A stretch of DNA of 36,103 nt from Flavobacteriales bacterium (GCA_027039975.1 JALWFE010000067.1:1-36103), one strand, 5' to 3'; counted from the stretch's first letter, positions 25,094 through 34,775 are shown. Numbers and translations are program-made. The notes: a model not told the origin generated them from the letters alone.

Positions 25094-27313
25094 ATGAAAA
25101 AGCCAACCGATTATTCTCCCGGAGAACAAGAGCAGATACAAGCCGCTTTTGACGACTTGATGACATCCACTTATCAAAAAATTGATAAGAACGGCAGGGC
25201 TTTGGTAAAAAAAGCTTTTGAAGTGGCACGCGATGCTCATGACGGACAACGTCGCAAATCGGGTGAACCTTATATTTTTCATCCGTTGGCGGTGGCTAAA
25301 ATAGTGGCAAAAGATATCGGCTTGGGAGCTATTTCCATTGCTGCCGCTTTGTTGCATGATACGGTTGAAGATACCGAATTGACACACGATGATATTTATG
25401 AAATGTTCGGTGAAAAAATCAGCCGGATTGTTCGCGGACTTACCAAAATCAAACGGCTCAAACACGAAAAAGACATTTCACTTCAAGCCGAAAATTTCCG
25501 GAAGATGATTTTGACGCTCAACGAAGATGTACGTGTCATCCTTATCAAAATAGCCGATCGCTTGCATAATATGCAAACTATGGACAGTATGCCACGGCAC
25601 AAACAAGAAAAAATCGCTTCCGAAACATTATATATTTACGCCCCTCTGGCACACAAACTCGGTCTTTACAATATTAAAAGCGAACTGGAAGATTTAGGAC
25701 TAAAATATACCGAACCGGAAATTTACAAAGAAATCGAAAATAAAATCGAAGAATCAAAAGAAGAACAAGAACGTTATATCAAAACCTTTACAAGCATTAT
25801 TGAAGATTCGTTAAAAAAAGAACGCTTGAATTTTAAAATCGTCGGTCGTTTTAAATCGGTTTATTCCATTTACCGCAAAATGCGGGATAAAAAAGTCAGT
25901 TTTGAAGAAGTTTACGATAAATTTGCTATCCGTATTATTTACAAAGCCGACAGGGAAAACGAAAAATTTTTGGCTTGGAAAATTTATACCACCGTTACCG
26001 ATCATTTTAAACCTAATCCGAGCCGGTTGCGCGATTGGATTTCTTATCCCAAATCAACCGGTTACGAAGCTTTGCATATCACTGTGGTAGGACCTGAAAA
26101 AAAATGGGTTGAAGTACAAATCCGTTCCGAACGTATGAATGAAATTGCCGAAAAAGGTTATGCCGCTCATTACAAATACAAGCACGGCACAAATGAAGAA
26201 GTCGGTATTGAAGGCTGGCTCAACAAATTAAAAGATTTACTCGAAAACCAAGATGAAAATGCCGTTGATTTTATCGAAGATTTTAAACTCAATCTATACG
26301 CCAAAGAAATTTTTGTCTTGACACCTGATGGTGATATTATTTCGTTGCCCAAAAATGCCACGCCTTTGGATTTTGCTTATGCCATTCATACCGAAGTAGG
26401 TTCGCATTGCCGCGGAGCTATTGTTAATGGAAAACTTGTGCAACTCAATCATAAATTACGCAGTGGCGATGTGGTCAAAATCATCACGTCGCCTAATCAA
26501 AAACCGAAACCCAATTGGCTCAATTTTGTGGTTACAGGTAGAGCCAAATCCAAAATAAAAGCATCCCTCAAACTGGAACAAAAAGAAATTATTGAAGAAG
26601 GTAAAGAAATCTTGCAACGCAAACTCAAACAGTTAAAAATAAAATATAATGATAATACAATCAATAATTTAGTCAGATTTTTCAACCTTAAAACCAGTCA
26701 AGATTTATTTTACAATGTTGGCGCAGGCATTATTGACAATAAGATGTTAAAAAACTTTGCCAATGCCCGTTCCAATGTTTTATTTGATTTTTTTAAAAAG
26801 AAATTACGCAGAAAACCGGCTGATTTTCAATCCGCTAAGGATGAAATTACCTATAATTACGATACGATAGTTTTCGGTCCTGACGAACAACGGTTGGATT
26901 ATACGTTGGCTAATTGTTGCAACCCGATTCCCGGTGATGAAATTTTCGGTTTTACTACAATCAACGAAGGTATTAAGGTGCATAAAAAAAGCTGTCCGAA
27001 TGCATTGAGTTTGTATTCCAATTATGCTTATCGTATCATTCCCGCCCGGTGGATTGATTCATCAAAACACGATTTTATCGTTTATCTCAAAATATCCGGT
27101 TTTAACCGTAAAGGTATGGCCAAAGACATCACACGGATGATAACCGACGATGAACAACTTGATATGAAAAACATCAATCTAGACTCACAAGGCGGTTTAT
27201 TTGAAGGTATTATTTCTTTGTATATCAAAAATACCGAACATCTTAAACAAGTCATTAAAGACCTCAAAAGCATTGATGGTGTTGAAAGTGTCACCCGTAT
27301 TGAAAAACCTTAA
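25094..27313 (+). CDS. RelA/SpoT bifunctional (p)ppGpp synthetase/hydrolase
   Basis: HD domain AALLHDTVEDTELT, RLHNMQTM, synthetase YPKSTGYEALHITV, TGS domain, C-terminal ACT. Confidence 0.95.
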   Translation: MKKPTDYSPGEQEQIQAAFDDLMTSTYQKIDKNGRALVKKAFEVARDAHDGQRRKSGEPYIFHPLAVAKIVAKDIGLGAISIAAALLHDTVEDTELTHDDIYEMFGEKISRIVRGLTKIKRLKHEKDISLQAENFRKMILTLNEDVRVILIKIADRLHNMQTMDSMPRHKQEKIASETLYIYAPLAHKLGLYNIKSELEDLGLKYTEPEIYKEIENKIEESKEEQERYIKTFTSIIEDSLKKERLNFKIVGRFKSVYSIYRKMRDKKVSFEEVYDKFAIRIIYKADRENEKFLAWKIYTTVTDHFKPNPSRLRDWISYPKSTGYEALHITVVGPEKKWVEVQIRSERMNEIAEKGYAAHYKYKHGTNEEVGIEGWLNKLKDLLENQDENAVDFIEDFKLNLYAKEIFVLTPDGDIISLPKNATPLDFAYAIHTEVGSHCRGAIVNGKLVQLNHKLRSGDVVKIITSPNQKPKPNWLNFVVTGRAKSKIKASLKLEQKEIIEEGKEILQRKLKQLKIKYNDNTINNLVRFFNLKTSQDLFYNVGAGIIDNKMLKNFANARSNVLFDFFKKKLRRKPADFQSAKDEITYNYDTIVFGPDEQRLDYTLANCCNPIPGDEIFGFTTINEGIKVHKKSCPNALSLYSNYAYRIIPARWIDSSKHDFIVYLKISGFNRKGMAKDITRMITDDEQLDMKNINLDSQGGLFEGIISLYIKNTEHLKQVIKDLKSIDGVESVTRIEKP

Positions 27314-27344
27314 AATAAAAAGCTGTTTTTGTCGTTTTAATTAA

Positions 27345-28382
27345 ATGAATGCTATGAAACGTATTATAATTATTTTTTTGATTTTTTCTAAAATATCAAT
27401 ATATGCTCAAACGGGTGGTAACGCTACGTTCAAATTTTTGGATTTATCTGTTTCGGCCAAACAAGCGGCTCTCGGCGGTAAAGTTTATACCGGATTGAAA
27501 AACGATATTTTTCAACCGGCCTTCAATCCCGCTACTTTGGATTCTACAATGAACAATAAATTAGGTGTTAATTATACCGCTTATTTAAGTGATATCAATT
27601 ACGGTAATTTTGCCTATGCACGCCGTTTCAAGAAAATAGGTTTGGTTTATGCCGCTGTGTCATATATAAATTACGGCCGTTTTGATTATGCCGATGCCAA
27701 TGGCGACAGGCATGGCACATTCGGGGCTTCCGAAGGAGCGTTAATTCTCGGATATACCTACCGGATACCGCATTCCAACTGGCATATCGGCGCTAATACA
27801 AAATTTATCTTATCGGCTCTTGAAAATTATTCCGCTACGGGTCTTGCTTTTGACATAGGATTTTTATATCAAAATGATAAAAACGGTATTGCCACCGGTA
27901 TAACTGCCCGCAATTTCGGGTTGCAACTCACTACTTACCAGGGTACCAGGGAACCCTTGCCTTTTGAAGTGGATTTGACCTTTGCCAAAACTTTTTTACA
28001 CGCTCCTTTTAAGTGGTTTGTAACCGTTGAAAATCTTCAAAAACCTGATATCGCTTTTGTCAATACTGCACACAATACACAAGATCCGAACGGCAATGTT
28101 ATAAAAGAAAATATTAAATTTACCGACCACCTTTTCAGGCATTTTATCGTAGGGGTTGAATTATTTCCAAGAAAAAGATTTAATGTAAGAGCCGGGTACA
28201 ATTTTCGTCGCGGTGCCGAATTGTCACAAAAAGACGAGCGGTTCGGCAGCGGTTTTAATTTCGGTTTCGGTTTACGGCTCAACAAATTTGAAGTCAATTA
28301 TGCTTATGGTAATTACCATTACGCTTCCGGAACCAATTTTATCAGTATTACGGTTGATTTGAATGCATTTTTTAAGAAATGA
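27345..28382 (+). CDS. porQ: type IX secretion system-associated protein PorQ
   Basis: Signal peptide then GGNATFKFLDLSVSAKQAALGGK; beta-barrel-like; immediately upstream of cmk. Confidence 0.8.
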   Translation: MNAMKRIIIIFLIFSKISIYAQTGGNATFKFLDLSVSAKQAALGGKVYTGLKNDIFQPAFNPATLDSTMNNKLGVNYTAYLSDINYGNFAYARRFKKIGLVYAAVSYINYGRFDYADANGDRHGTFGASEGALILGYTYRIPHSNWHIGANTKFILSALENYSATGLAFDIGFLYQNDKNGIATGITARNFGLQLTTYQGTREPLPFEVDLTFAKTFLHAPFKWFVTVENLQKPDIAFVNTAHNTQDPNGNVIKENIKFTDHLFRHFIVGVELFPRKRFNVRAGYNFRRGAELSQKDERFGSGFNFGFGLRLNKFEVNYAYGNYHYASGTNFISITVDLNAFFKK

Positions 28383-29074
28383 AAAGAGATATCATCATAG
28401 CCATTGACGGACATTCCTCTACCGGAAAAAGTACGCTTGCCAAAGATTTGGCCAAAGCACTCGGTTATGTTTACATTGATACCGGAGCTATGTATAGAGC
28501 CGTGACTTATTATGCTTTACAACACGGTTTAATTTCCAATAATCACATTGATAAAGAGCGGTTAATCAGAGAATTGGACAATATTCAAATTGATTTTAAA
28601 TACAATCCCGTTAAAGGCTTCGCCGAAGTTTATCTCAACGGACAAAATATTGAAAAAGAAATCCGGCAAATGCAAGTGTCAAATTTTGTAAGTCAAATAG
28701 CCGCAATACCGGAAGTACGTGAAAAATTAGTCGCACAACAACGTAAAATAGGTAAGAACAAAGGCATTGTTATGGACGGAAGGGATATCGGTTCGGTGGT
28801 TTTTCCCGGTGCCGAGCTTAAAATTTTTATGACCGCTTCACCGGAAGTCCGAGCCAAAAGACGCTATCTCGAACTATTGGACAAGGGCGAAGATGTCAGT
28901 TACAATGATGTTTTGACCAATGTTTTAAAAAGAGATAAAATTGATTCCGAACGCAGTGCTTCACCTTTAATCAAAACAAAAGATGCTATTGAAATTGACA
29001 ACAGTCATCTCACACGTGAAGCACAATTGGATATGGTTTTGGATTTGGCAAAAAAAAGAATTAATCGAAGTTAA
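28379..29074 (+). CDS. cmk: cytidylate kinase
   Basis: IAIDGHSSTGKSTLAKDLAKALGYVYIDTGAMYRAVTYYAL; DGRDIGSVVFP; ATGA overlap with porQ. Confidence 0.96.
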   Translation: MKRDIIIAIDGHSSTGKSTLAKDLAKALGYVYIDTGAMYRAVTYYALQHGLISNNHIDKERLIRELDNIQIDFKYNPVKGFAEVYLNGQNIEKEIRQMQVSNFVSQIAAIPEVREKLVAQQRKIGKNKGIVMDGRDIGSVVFPGAELKIFMTASPEVRAKRRYLELLDKGEDVSYNDVLTNVLKRDKIDSERSASPLIKTKDAIEIDNSHLTREAQLDMVLDLAKKRINRS

Positions 29075-29088
29075 TACTCTCTATTAAA

Positions 29089-29119
29089 ACTTTCAACATT
29101 TAACTTTCAACTTTCAACT
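29089..29119. repeat. ACTTTCA heptad array in cmk-prs gap
   Basis: ACTTTCA ACATTTA ACTTTCA ACTTTCA ACT. Confidence 0.75.
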
Positions 29120-29128
29120 AAAAAGATT

Positions 29129-29136
29129 TATCTTTG
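29129..29136 (+). promoter_or_regulatory. -7 box TATCTTTG upstream of prs
   Basis: Matches TAnnTTTG; its -33 region falls inside the heptad array. Confidence 0.45.
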
Positions 29137-29156
29137 TAACGTCATAATTTACAAAG

Positions 29157-30101
29157 ATGTCTTCAAAAAAAATAAAAGAAGCAAAAGTTTTTGCTGCCAG
29201 TCAAAGTAAAGATTTAGCCAAAAAAATTGCCAAAGCCTTGGAACTTCATCTCGGCAAAATGGAATTGCAACGTTTTAAAGATGGCGAATTTAAACCTTCC
29301 TTCAAAGAATCAATTCGTGGAAAACGGGTTTTTATCATCGGTTCAACTTTTGCTCCGGCAGACAATTTAATGGAAGTTTTATTGATGATCGATGCCGCCA
29401 AACGGGCATCAGCCGAATTTGTCGATGTGGTTATTCCTTATTTCGGATGGGCGCGTCAAGAACGCAAGGATGAACCCCGTGTACCTATTGCCGCCAAATT
29501 GGTGGCTAATATGTTACAAGCCGCAGGTGCTTCACGAGTTATCACAATGGATTTGCATGCCGATCCGATTCAAGGTTTTTTTGAAATTCCCGTTGACCAC
29601 CTTTATTCCAGTACCATTTTTATTCCTTATATTCAAAATCTGGATTTGGACAATTTGGTGATTGCCTCGCCGGACATGGGCGGTTCCAAACGGGCTTATG
29701 CTTATTCCAAATTTTTAAACAGTGATGTGGTTATATGCTACAAACAGCGCAAACGTGCCAATGTTGTAGGCAAAATGGAATTGATAGGAGATGTAAAAGG
29801 TAAAAATGTTGTTTTGGTCGATGATATTATCGATACGGGCGGTACTTTGGTCAAAGCGGCACAGTTGATGAAAGACAGGGGTGCCAAAAGTGTCCGGGCG
29901 GTTTGTACACATGCCTTACTTTCGGACAATGCACAAGAACGTATCGCAAAGTCACAATTAAAAGAATTGGTCGTTACCGATTCAATTCCAAGAAAAATTT
30001 TGTCAAAGAAAATAAAAGTGCTATCTTGCGCCCCTCTTTTTGCCGATGTTATGTATAATGTACACGTGCATAAATCAATCAGTTCAAAATTTATTATGTA
30101 A
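29157..30101 (+). CDS. prs: ribose-phosphate pyrophosphokinase
   Basis: RFKDGEFKPSFKESIRGKRVFIIGSTFAPADNLMEVLLMIDAAKRA; VVLVDDIIDTGGTLVKAA. Confidence 0.95.
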   Translation: MSSKKIKEAKVFAASQSKDLAKKIAKALELHLGKMELQRFKDGEFKPSFKESIRGKRVFIIGSTFAPADNLMEVLLMIDAAKRASAEFVDVVIPYFGWARQERKDEPRVPIAAKLVANMLQAAGASRVITMDLHADPIQGFFEIPVDHLYSSTIFIPYIQNLDLDNLVIASPDMGGSKRAYAYSKFLNSDVVICYKQRKRANVVGKMELIGDVKGKNVVLVDDIIDTGGTLVKAAQLMKDRGAKSVRAVCTHALLSDNAQERIAKSQLKELVVTDSIPRKILSKKIKVLSCAPLFADVMYNVHVHKSISSKFIM

Positions 30102-30170
30102 CGGACAAGTATTTTACAAAGGCATAAAGCGGAAAATTTAAATTGATAAAAACATAAAAACGAAAACGAA

Positions 30171-30767
30171 ATGAAATCATTAACAATCAAAGGCTCTAAA
30201 AGAGAAAGCGTGGGCAAATCGGCAACCAAAGCCTTACGTAATGCTGGAAGAGTCCCGTGCGTTTTATACGGCGGTGGCGACCCCATGCACTTCTCGGCAG
30301 ATGAACGCGAGTTCAAAAAGTTGGTTTACACTCCGGAAACGCACACCGTAGTGATTGAATTGGAAGACGGCTCTAAACACGAAGCCATTATGCAGGATAT
30401 TCAATTTCATCCTGTTACAGACAAAATTTTACATGTTGACTTTTTCCGGTTATTCCCTGACAAAGAAGTAACTTTAACCGTTCCGGTAAAAACAACCGGT
30501 GTGGCACCGGGGGTTATCAAAGGGGGAACGTTGACTTTGACGATGAAAAAACTCAAAATCAGAGCCATTCCCGAAAATTTACCCGATGCAGTTGTTGTTG
30601 ATATCAGCAAATTGGATATCGGTGATAAAGTCTATGTTTCCGAATTACGCAACGACAAATACAAACTTTTACATCCCGACAATGTCGTTGCCGTACAAGT
30701 GAAGATGTCAAGAGCCGCTATGAAAGCCGTGCAAGAAGCCAAAGCGGCTGCGGCCAAAGAATCATAA
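30171..30767 (+). CDS. rplY: 50S ribosomal protein L25/general stress protein Ctc
   Basis: [29 protein letters not shown]; downstream of prs as commonly found. Confidence 0.93.
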   Translation: MKSLTIKGSKRESVGKSATKALRNAGRVPCVLYGGGDPMHFSADEREFKKLVYTPETHTVVIELEDGSKHEAIMQDIQFHPVTDKILHVDFFRLFPDKEVTLTVPVKTTGVAPGVIKGGTLTLTMKKLKIRAIPENLPDAVVVDISKLDIGDKVYVSELRNDKYKLLHPDNVVAVQVKMSRAAMKAVQEAKAAAAKES

Positions 30768-30785
30768 TTTTTTTTAAAATTAATT

Positions 30786-30817
30786 AAAAGGGGCTGTCTC
30801 AAAAGGCAGCCTTTTTT
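30786..30817 (+). terminator. Terminator of rplY
   Basis: AAAAGGGGCTG...CAGCCTTTTTT hairpin with T tract. Confidence 0.7.
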
Positions 30818-30939
30818 AATTTGCAAACTTCAATAAATACCAAAGCTGCGTAACAACAAGTCCGGACTATGAAACAGTTTCTTTTTGTTATAAAATTATT
30901 TTACTAAACAAATTTTGTATTTTTACAAAAATATTTGTC

Positions 30940-31818
30940 ATGCCGACCAAGAAAAAAAAATCAGACGGATTTTTAAAAAATTTATTGAAAAAACTGACTT
31001 ATCATTATCGTATTTTGATTATCAACGATGATACGTATGAAGAAAAATTCAGCTTCAGATTAAACCGGCTCAATGTCTTTGTCTTTACAGGATTGTTTGC
31101 ATTTTTTTTGATAATCATTACAACGGTATTAATCGCTTTTACACCGCTTAAAACCTATATTCCGGGTTATAATGATGCAACTTATTTGCGAAAAAAAGCC
31201 ATTCACCTGCAATTGAAAACGGATTCGTTAAAAAAAGCTTTGATGATCAATACTTTTTATGTCAACCAACTGAGAAAAGTGCTTAATAATGAAATTACAA
31301 TGGAAGAATTTAACAAAACATATCAAACTAAAAACTTTGACCCTGATACATTAAAATTATATCCCGGCAAAATGGACTCCGTGCTACGCAAAGAAGTTGC
31401 CGAAAGGGAACGTTTTGAAATTAACCATCAAAAAAATACACTGACTTATGATTTTATTGCTCCTGTAAAAGGTATTATCGTCAATAAATTTGATGCCGGC
31501 AAACATCATTATGCCGTTGATATCGCTTTAAAAAGAGGTACGCCGGTCAAAAGTATTGACAAGGGCCGTGTTATCTTTGCCGATTGGTCGCCCGATACCG
31601 GCAACACGATTATTATCAAACATCCTCATAATGTGATTTCCATTTACAAACACAATCAAAAATTGCTGCGTAAGACCGGTGATATTGTCAATCAAGGTGA
31701 AGTCATAGCCTTGTCGGGGAATACCGGAGAAAAAACTACCGGTCCGCATCTGCATTTTGAACTTTGGATTAAAGACACACCTGTCAACCCGGTTGATTTT
31801 ATCAATTTTAATCCTTAA
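30940..31818 (+). CDS. M23-family (LytM) metallopeptidase
   Basis: Single TM; HHYAVDIALKRGTPVKSIDKGRVIFADW and GPHLHFELW. Confidence 0.92.
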   Translation: MPTKKKKSDGFLKNLLKKLTYHYRILIINDDTYEEKFSFRLNRLNVFVFTGLFAFFLIIITTVLIAFTPLKTYIPGYNDATYLRKKAIHLQLKTDSLKKALMINTFYVNQLRKVLNNEITMEEFNKTYQTKNFDPDTLKLYPGKMDSVLRKEVAERERFEINHQKNTLTYDFIAPVKGIIVNKFDAGKHHYAVDIALKRGTPVKSIDKGRVIFADWSPDTGNTIIIKHPHNVISIYKHNQKLLRKTGDIVNQGEVIALSGNTGEKTTGPHLHFELWIKDTPVNPVDFINFNP

Positions 31819-31821
31819 AAT

Positions 31822-33324
31822 ATGAGCTTAAAAACTAAATTAGCAAAAATTTATGCTTCTGTTGTCGTCCGTCATAACCGGAAATGGATACAACAGCCGG
31901 TTGCCGCACAACAAAAAATGTTCCGGTATTTAATTTCGCAATCCGAACATACGGCTTTTGGTAAAGACCATCAATTTGAACAAATTACAACTTACGATGA
32001 CTATAAAAAAGCTGTCCCCATCCGAACTTATGAAGAAATTAAACATTATGTAGAGCGTATTATCAATGGCGAAAACAATGTCTTGTGGAAAGGACGCCCT
32101 TTGTATTTTGCCAAAACTTCCGGTACCACATCAGGCACTAAATATATCCCTATCAGTAAAGAATCAATGCCTTATCACGTTATGGCAGCCAAACATGCTT
32201 TACTACATTATATTCATGAAACCGGAAAAGCATATTTTGTCAATGGTAAAATGATTTTCCTGCAAGGCGACCCGGTTTTGGACGAAGTAGGCGGTATCAA
32301 AACAGGTCGTTTGTCGGGTATTGTAGCGCATTACGTTCCTAAATACCTACAAAAAAACAGGATGCCAAGCTGGGAAACCAATACTATCAAAGACTGGGAA
32401 ACCAAAGTAAACGCTATTGTAGATGAAACTATCAACGAAGATATGCGGCTTATTAGCGGTATTCCGTCTTGGGTGCAAACTTATTTTGAAAAACTCATCG
32501 ATAAAGCCGGTAAACCGGTGGGTGAAATTTTCCCGAATTTCAATCTATTTGTCTATGGCGGATTAAATTTTGAACCTTACCGGCAAAAATTCAAGCAACT
32601 TATCGGGCGGGATATCGATAGTATTGAGCTCTATCCGGCCTCGGAAGGTTTTTTTGCTTATCAAGACAAACCTGATCGCGATGATTTACTACTATTGACC
32701 AATCACGGCATGTTTTACGAGTTTGTCCCCGCAAACGAAATTTTTGACGAAAACCCCACCCGTTTGTCACTTAAAGATGTACAAACCGGTGTCAATTATG
32801 CTCTTATCATCAGCACCAATGCCGGCTTATGGGCTTACAATATCGGCGATACGGTGATGTTTACTTCTACCACGCCTTACCGCCTGAAAGTTACCGGACG
32901 TATTAAACATTTTATATCGGCTTTCGGCGAGCACGTGATTGCCAAAGAAGTGGAAACCGCCATACAACAAGCTATGATGCAAACCGGTGCCGCTATCAGC
33001 GAATTTACCGTTGCGCCGCAAATCAACCCGGAAAGCGGATTGCCTTACCACGAATGGTTGATCGATTTTGAAAAAATGCCTGATAATCCGGATGAATTTG
33101 CCCGTATCATCGACCAAAGTATGCAAGCACAAAATGTATATTACAAGGACCTGGTTATCGGTAAAATTTTACGTCCTGCCGTTATTACGCCCGTCAAAAA
33201 AGGTGCTTTTGACCGGTATATGAAATCTATCGGTAAACTGGGCGGACAAAATAAACTGCCGCACCTGTCCGACAACCGGAAAATTGCGGATTATTTGTAT
33301 GGTAATGATTTGATTATCAAATAG
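31822..33324 (+). CDS. GH3 auxin-responsive promoter family protein
   Basis: FAKTSGTTSGTKYIPIS; VYGGLNFEPY; YPASEGFFAYQ; TGRIKHFISAFGEHV. Confidence 0.88.
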   Translation: MSLKTKLAKIYASVVVRHNRKWIQQPVAAQQKMFRYLISQSEHTAFGKDHQFEQITTYDDYKKAVPIRTYEEIKHYVERIINGENNVLWKGRPLYFAKTSGTTSGTKYIPISKESMPYHVMAAKHALLHYIHETGKAYFVNGKMIFLQGDPVLDEVGGIKTGRLSGIVAHYVPKYLQKNRMPSWETNTIKDWETKVNAIVDETINEDMRLISGIPSWVQTYFEKLIDKAGKPVGEIFPNFNLFVYGGLNFEPYRQKFKQLIGRDIDSIELYPASEGFFAYQDKPDRDDLLLLTNHGMFYEFVPANEIFDENPTRLSLKDVQTGVNYALIISTNAGLWAYNIGDTVMFTSTTPYRLKVTGRIKHFISAFGEHVIAKEVETAIQQAMMQTGAAISEFTVAPQINPESGLPYHEWLIDFEKMPDNPDEFARIIDQSMQAQNVYYKDLVIGKILRPAVITPVKKGAFDRYMKSIGKLGGQNKLPHLSDNRKIADYLYGNDLIIK

Positions 33325-33372
33325 TAAAAAATCATAAGTAAATTATAATCCAAAACGTATTGTTGTTTTCGT

Positions 33373-34074
33373 ATGAGGCCATTTTATATAATTTCCGCTT
33401 CAATATTAATAACCTTAACATTTTTGTGTTATTATTTACCTTACAAGAGTAATAGAAAAAACACAGGTTTTTTGGTAAGTGTAATTCTCGGTATAATCAT
33501 TACTTGGTCATTAATTGGCGAATTAGATTTTCTTGTAATTTTTATTTGGCCAGTTATCTTTGCTTTTCAAATCATTTTTATCACATATTGGGCATTTAGA
33601 TTATTCGGAAAAAGGAAATTAGGAACAATATTTTCTTCTATTCTAACCATTGGATTTATCCTGATTGTTATGCAACCTTGGATAACGGATTGGACTTTCA
33701 GTAAAAAAGATGCCCGGAAAATACTCTCTTGGCATCATATTGAATTGAAAAAAGACTTTAAAATACTGAAAAATGAAAGCGGTGGATTTTCTGATTATTC
33801 GCACACTTTTATATTGAAAATATCCGATTCCGATTTTAATTCGATTTCCAATCAAATAAGACAATCAAAATCTTTTAAAAGAATTTTTTCTGACCTTCAA
33901 AAAGACTATCCGGAAGCAGGATATAAAGTATATGATACAATTAATTTTGAAACCGACAGGTTTTTGAAAAGAGAATATTATACAAAAACCTCAAAAGAAG
34001 ACGGGACATTTCATTTTATAATTACATTATTAAAAAAGGAAAAACAGCTGGAATATTTTGGTATAAACGAATGA
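33373..34074 (+). CDS. hypothetical membrane protein
   Basis: 233-aa ORF, several hydrophobic N-terminal segments, soluble C-terminus; no family recognised. Confidence 0.65.
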   Translation: MRPFYIISASILITLTFLCYYLPYKSNRKNTGFLVSVILGIIITWSLIGELDFLVIFIWPVIFAFQIIFITYWAFRLFGKRKLGTIFSSILTIGFILIVMQPWITDWTFSKKDARKILSWHHIELKKDFKILKNESGGFSDYSHTFILKISDSDFNSISNQIRQSKSFKRIFSDLQKDYPEAGYKVYDTINFETDRFLKREYYTKTSKEDGTFHFIITLLKKEKQLEYFGINE

Positions 34075-34095
34075 ATAATAATTGAAATCAATAAT

Positions 34096-34410
34096 ATGTA
34101 CATCTACAACATCACATTCAACGTCGAACAATCCATTGAAAAAGAATGGCTGGATTATATCAAAAAGCAATTTATCCCTAAAATGCTCGATAGCGGCTTG
34201 CTCAAATCGTCTTTAACGAGTAAAATTATGGTCGATGAAGACCGGGGCAACTCGTATTCCATTCAATTTACCGCTGACAATCAAGCCGATTTAAAACAAT
34301 TTATCGACAATGAATTATATCCTATTTTAAACGAATTACACCTCAAATTCAGCCCTAAAATGGTCTATTTTGCCACGGAACTCGATGTGATTGACAGGCA
34401 GGGGAAATAA
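34096..34410 (+). CDS. DUF4286-like small protein
   Basis: MYIYNITFNVEQSIEKEWLDYIKKQFIPKML pattern. Confidence 0.7.
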   Translation: MYIYNITFNVEQSIEKEWLDYIKKQFIPKMLDSGLLKSSLTSKIMVDEDRGNSYSIQFTADNQADLKQFIDNELYPILNELHLKFSPKMVYFATELDVIDRQGK

Positions 34411-34412
34411 AT

Positions 34413-34447
34413 GAGTTGAAAGTTAAAAGTTGAATGTTGAAAGTTAC
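34413..34447. repeat. AAGTTNA heptad array directly after stop codon
   Basis: GAGTTGA AAGTTAA AAGTTGA ATGTTGA AAGTTAC; stop ends at 34410. Confidence 0.75.
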
Positions 34448-34516
34448 ACTTCACAGAATACTTTTACTAACGATAAGAAATGATATAATAAATAGAAAAA
34501 TATAGATTGCTAAACG

Positions 34517-34545
34517 ACCTGCCAGGTTTTGGATACCTGGTAGGT
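34517..34545. repeat. Hairpin with 11-bp stem (one wobble)
   Basis: ACCTGCCAGGT-tttggat-ACCTGGTAGGT. Confidence 0.75.
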
Positions 34546-34570
34546 TTGATAAAAATAACGTTTTCCTGTC

Positions 34571-34676
34571 ATTTCGTTCTTTTCTTCATTTTCAATCCCG
34601 CTCCCCCAACGTACGTCGGATGCACGGGATGTCACTTCGTTTCATTTTTCAATTAAGACGTTGCATGCAACGTCTC
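34571..34676 (-). repeat. Modular palindrome/hairpin element, copy 2 (inverted)
   Basis: 20-bp palindrome AGACGTTGCATGCAACGTCT (34656-34675), ATTGAAAAATGAAAC block and GCGGGATTGAAAATGAA block as reverse complement of 11904-11978. Confidence 0.75.
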
Positions 34677-34775
34677 TTGCTACTAACAAAGGATTGTTAA
34701 TAAATTCCTATCTCCTTACGTCAAACACGTTTTATTCTTTATTATCTTGCGAGCTGATAAAATCCGGATTTTTTT

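Noticed and set aside
27345-29074. porQ-cmk adjacency as a novel link
   Set aside because: I recall the same gene order in Porphyromonas gingivalis; the ATGA overlap is ordinary coupling.
29738-30316. Minus-strand ORF over prs/rplY
   Set aside because: Antisense to two well-supported genes.
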